Assembly: GCA_958296405.1 (NCBI GenBank)
Contig: OY282519.1
Span: forward strand, 3,146,132-3,210,131
DNA from: an uncultured Pseudomonadales bacterium
GTDB taxonomy: Bacteria; Pseudomonadota; Gammaproteobacteria; Pseudomonadales; Azotimanducaceae
Reading direction: 5' to 3'
DNA length: 64,000 bases
Numbering within the stretch: the stretch's first letter is position 1; each line of letters begins with the position of its first letter. A program made the translations under genes and the position numbers. Shown here piece by piece: positions 61,645-64,000 of the stretch. The notes under the pieces are model-generated. The model was not told the DNA's origin and ran no database searches. It saw only the letters and a program-made list of their open reading frames with translations.

Positions 61645-63525
61645 TCAGGCAGAAGGAACCAGCTCGGCAGGCTCCGTGCCTCCCCCATCAACCGCCTCAG
61701 CAGCAACCAATTCCCAGCCGCGGAACACCAATGCCAGCCCGATGAACCGAATCGACGGGTGCTGTCGCGCCAGCCGCTCGTCCGCCAGATAGCGACCTAG
61801 CTGTTCCTTGGCCGCGTCGAGCGCCGAGCGTACAGGCACCTCTCCGCCGCGCTCGCGCTCTAGATACTTGAGTTCAACCACATAGCCGTAGCGCAGAGAC
61901 GGATAGCGCGCCGCAAGCGGGGCCAGCACCATGTCTGCGTAGCCCTTGCTTAGCTCCTGCTCCGTGTGGAACACGAAACAGTTAGCCGCGCCCAAGTAGG
62001 CCGCCAAGAAGCCCTGCAGCAGCCGCTCGCCCTGCACATAGTCGCGCACGCCAGTCTGCCGCCGCACCGCATCCGCCAGATAGTCCACCGCCGGGCGCCA
62101 AGCGCCGTCGCGGGCCATCGCCCAAGTGAGGTCTTCGAACGCCAGCAGATCCACCGAGAACACGCCCACGTCGCGGTAGGCGTCGCGCAGGTAGCCGTAC
62201 ATCAGCCGCCGCACGGTCTGGTTCGGAACGCCGAGGCGCAGCCGCCCGTCCGTCGCCCCGTGGATGGAGAGCAGCCCGAAACAGTGCAGCAGCGTCAGAA
62301 AGTTCTCGCGCTCGCCAAGCTGCTCCACCGGAAAGCTGGGGTTCAGGTCAGAGTCCACCCGTCCTTCGGCGATCACCTCGCGCAACACATCGAAGTTGCC
62401 GTTGAGGCCGAGCGCTCTCGCGTCGCGCAGCTCCGCGCTGTTCGAGACCCGCCGCGGCACTTCGGCGCTAGCGGCCCGCTCGACGGCAACCACGGCGTCG
62501 CGATTCACCACCACCAAATGCCGTAGCTTGACATAGTCCACGCGCACGTTGGAGTCGATCAGATAGTCCGGCCCTGCCTTGTTGGGGATGCAGTGCTTGA
62601 GGTAGTACAGCACCATGTCGGTGTTGTACATGTCTTCCGCGGCATCCTTGGCGAAGCGGTAGCCGTTGTACCACTCGCGCATCACGTCCATAGCCGTCTC
62701 GGCCGGCTGGTCGAAAACGCCCAAGCCCCCGTACATCGCCACCAGATCGCCCACTTCCTTCTCGGTAAAACCCACCATCTGGTTGTACGCGGCGTCGAAG
62801 CTGATGTTGGCACCGACGTTGAAGCCGCTGGTCACGTCGTCCATCGTCACCGGCGAGACGCCGGTGATGAACAGCCGCTCTAGATTGCCGGATTCCGTGC
62901 CCGCCTTCAGCGTGGCGAAGAAGTCGCGAAAGAAGCCGCTGCCGTGTGTCACCGCGTGGTACGCGGCCACGCCTTCGCCGGCCAGAATCGTGTTGGCGAA
63001 GTTGTCGTACTCGTCGATCAGCACGTACAGGCGAACGCCGAGCCGTTCGGAGTGCAGGAACAGCTCGTTCAGCCGGCCGCCCATCGTCGGCGGCGCCAAG
63101 ATGCGCTGCGCCAGCTTCTCGGGGAACAGGTCTGCGTTCGCCTCCAACATACCCCGCAGCCGCGTATGGCAGTACTCCTCGAAGCGCTCTTCCAACGTCT
63201 CCAAGCGCTTGCCGAATGCCGAGAAGTTGAGCCGCAGCACCGCGTAACGGCTGCAGTTCGCCGTTGGCTCACGGCCGATGTCCGTGCCCGCGAACAGCGC
63301 CTCAAAGCCGTCCTTGCGCGTGCGGTCGTAGTAGTGCTCCAGGATCGACACCCAGCACGTCTTGCCGAACCGCCGCGGGCGCAGGAAAAACACGTGACGC
63401 TCGTTCTCCAGCTCGCGCACGAAGCGCGTCTTGTCCACATAGAGGTATCCCTCGCGGCGGATGGCGCGAAAATCCGCCATGCCGTAGGGAATGGGCGGAT
63501 AGGGCTTGCTGTCGGCGCTGGCCAC
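61645..63525 (-). CDS. AAA ATPase-like / PD-(D/E)XK nuclease fusion (DUF1703 type)
   Basis: The 626-residue protein, from GTG 63525, begins with IPYGMADFRAIRREGYLYVDKTRFV, has a P-loop-like RPRRFGKT (49-56) and an acidic Walker B-like VLIDEYDNF, and ends in a PD-(D/E)XK_9 nuclease segment (YVVELKYLE). It fits AAA-ATPase_like plus PDDEXK_9 proteins, common in host-associated and island genomes and of unknown role. It is convergent with the PIN gene. It may be another accessory or mobile gene rather than part of that system. Confidence 0.8.
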   Translation of the reverse strand: MASADSKPYPPIPYGMADFRAIRREGYLYVDKTRFVRELENERHVFFLRPRRFGKTCWVSILEHYYDRTRKDGFEALFAGTDIGREPTANCSRYAVLRLNFSAFGKRLETLEERFEEYCHTRLRGMLEANADLFPEKLAQRILAPPTMGGRLNELFLHSERLGVRLYVLIDEYDNFANTILAGEGVAAYHAVTHGSGFFRDFFATLKAGTESGNLERLFITGVSPVTMDDVTSGFNVGANISFDAAYNQMVGFTEKEVGDLVAMYGGLGVFDQPAETAMDVMREWYNGYRFAKDAAEDMYNTDMVLYYLKHCIPNKAGPDYLIDSNVRVDYVKLRHLVVVNRDAVVAVERAASAEVPRRVSNSAELRDARALGLNGNFDVLREVIAEGRVDSDLNPSFPVEQLGERENFLTLLHCFGLLSIHGATDGRLRLGVPNQTVRRLMYGYLRDAYRDVGVFSVDLLAFEDLTWAMARDGAWRPAVDYLADAVRRQTGVRDYVQGERLLQGFLAAYLGAANCFVFHTEQELSKGYADMVLAPLAARYPSLRYGYVVELKYLERERGGEVPVRSALDAAKEQLGRYLADERLARQHPSIRFIGLALVFRGWELVAAEAVDGGGTEPAELVPSA

Positions 63526-63969
63526 GGCTCTTGCGTCACCAAGGGTGGTCGATGGGTCGGATTCTCACACCAAGGCCGCGCCCTGTCTAACCGACGGGCA
63601 CGTTCGGCAACAAGCGCCGTCTAGCACAGCGCTGCGGGGCCGGGCGAAGACGAGCGTTGGACAGGGCGGCGATGCTTCTCGGCCTGCTGGCGGGAGCGGA
63701 CTCGCCAGCCAGCCGACGGAATAGGGCGCGAAGCAGGTTAGGCGGGGTCCGCATAGAGCGGGGCGGCCACCGATAGTTCCGGTGTTGCAGAAGGCCGCCG
63801 AAGACGCGAGAGACGAAGGCCGCAGTGTGCAGGGCGTTTTCGCTCAATGAAGCTGGTTGAGGCAGGAACATAAACATCTACCTCTCCGCAAAACAGCATT
63901 CAACCACTCCCATCAAGCCTCTCCTCCACCATCCCGCTGGTTTCTTGCTCAGAGGCGTTTAGCGTTGCC
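63526..63969. other. Upstream region of the AAA/PD-(D/E)XK gene, no recognised gene
   Basis: No protein family was recognised. A short Arg-rich minus frame from ATG 63877, with a GGAGAGG site, exists at 63587-63877 but its composition is not convincing. The region lies between the ATPase gene and a palindrome-flanked -10 at the window end. Confidence 0.4.
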
Positions 63970-63997
63970 ACAACTTGCCGATTATAACACAAGTTGT
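63970..63997 (-). promoter_or_regulatory. Promoter/operator: extended -10 within an inverted repeat
   Basis: ACAACTT (63970-63976) is the exact inverse of AAGTTGT (63991-63997). Between them on the minus strand lies TGTTATAAT, a TGn-extended -10 box (TATAAT at 63981-63986). The transcript would run toward the AAA/PD-(D/E)XK gene. The placement of both arms around the -10 fits a repressor site. The -35 would lie beyond the window. Confidence 0.5.
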
Positions 63998-64000
63998 CGA

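Noticed and set aside
63587-63877. 96-aa frame with a GGAGAGG ribosome site at the window end
   Set aside because: The product is Arg- and Pro-rich with no family likeness and matches the composition expected of non-coding GC-rich DNA; a promoter lies upstream, but for the larger gene it is the simpler reading.

Overview
This is a GC-rich, gene-dense bacterial chromosome segment, most likely from a proteobacterium and probably a gammaproteobacterium. The reasons are a bat/MoxR operon, a yjfI-J-K-L type PspA/DUF350 cluster, quinolinate synthase, a GshB-like enzyme, CCA-encoding tRNA genes, and many acyl-CoA, CaiB/BaiF and SDR genes of the kind common in marine or host-associated heterotrophs. 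The taxon is an inference. No rRNA gene or other decisive marker lies in the window, and no CRISPR array was seen.

Layout. 1-3.8 kb is rearranged DNA: a cut DUF488 gene, a roughly 755-bp direct repeat carrying one broken and one intact Rpn-family nuclease gene, a DUF1501 fragment joined at the repeat edge, and a two-TM gene overlapped by a tiny proline-rich ORF. 4.0-5.3 kb holds a small membrane ORF, a PGRP-type amidase and a Nudix hydrolase. 5.5-15.7 kb is a tight bat operon (MoxR, DUF58, DUF4381 lipoprotein, two VWA proteins, a coiled-coil protein and a BatD-BatE fusion). 15.8-20.2 kb has a secreted phosphodiesterase and a eukaryote-like IleRS. 20.3-21.2 kb is a luciferase-like oxidoreductase.

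21.3-27.9 kb (minus strand) looks like a polyamine/membrane-stress cluster: SpeD, a lipoprotein, DUF350, a membrane-fused spermidine-synthase-like protein, then YjfI, PspA and YjfK homologues. Both halves start beside a near-identical AT-rich palindrome. 28-35.4 kb contains an orphan AT-richer gene, an MFS transporter, a metallo-beta-lactamase-fold protein, a broken alpha/beta hydrolase and a large dihaem beta-propeller protein. 35.5-38.6 kb pairs a gamma-butyrobetaine-hydroxylase-like dioxygenase and an HD-domain protein (TmpA/TmpB-like) with a divergent lone soxB, suggesting quaternary-ammonium phosphonate breakdown feeding methylglycine oxidation. 38.8-49.3 kb is acyl-CoA/carboxylic-acid metabolism (CaiB, MaoC, two acyl-CoA dehydrogenases, two SDRs, an amidohydrolase, a second MBL protein), interrupted by a GshB-like gene and nadA.

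49.4-50.4 kb holds a nitrile-hydratase-leader (NHLP) type RiPP precursor with a basic helical-repeat protein. 51-54.1 kb has a DNA-binding-like gene, tRNA-Gly, endonuclease V and a CoA-transferase. From tRNA-Ser (54.5 kb) to the end is accessory DNA: a decayed integrase, orphan small genes, IS5-type remnants, a membrane sulfatase-fold gene with a small partner, an AAA ATPase-PIN pair that may be a defence module, and an AAA/PD-(D/E)XK gene.

The most notable systems are the orphan RiPP pair, the TmpAB-SoxB locus, the palindrome-linked polyamine/PspA cluster and the ATPase-PIN pair. All functional links are inferred from sequence and context only.
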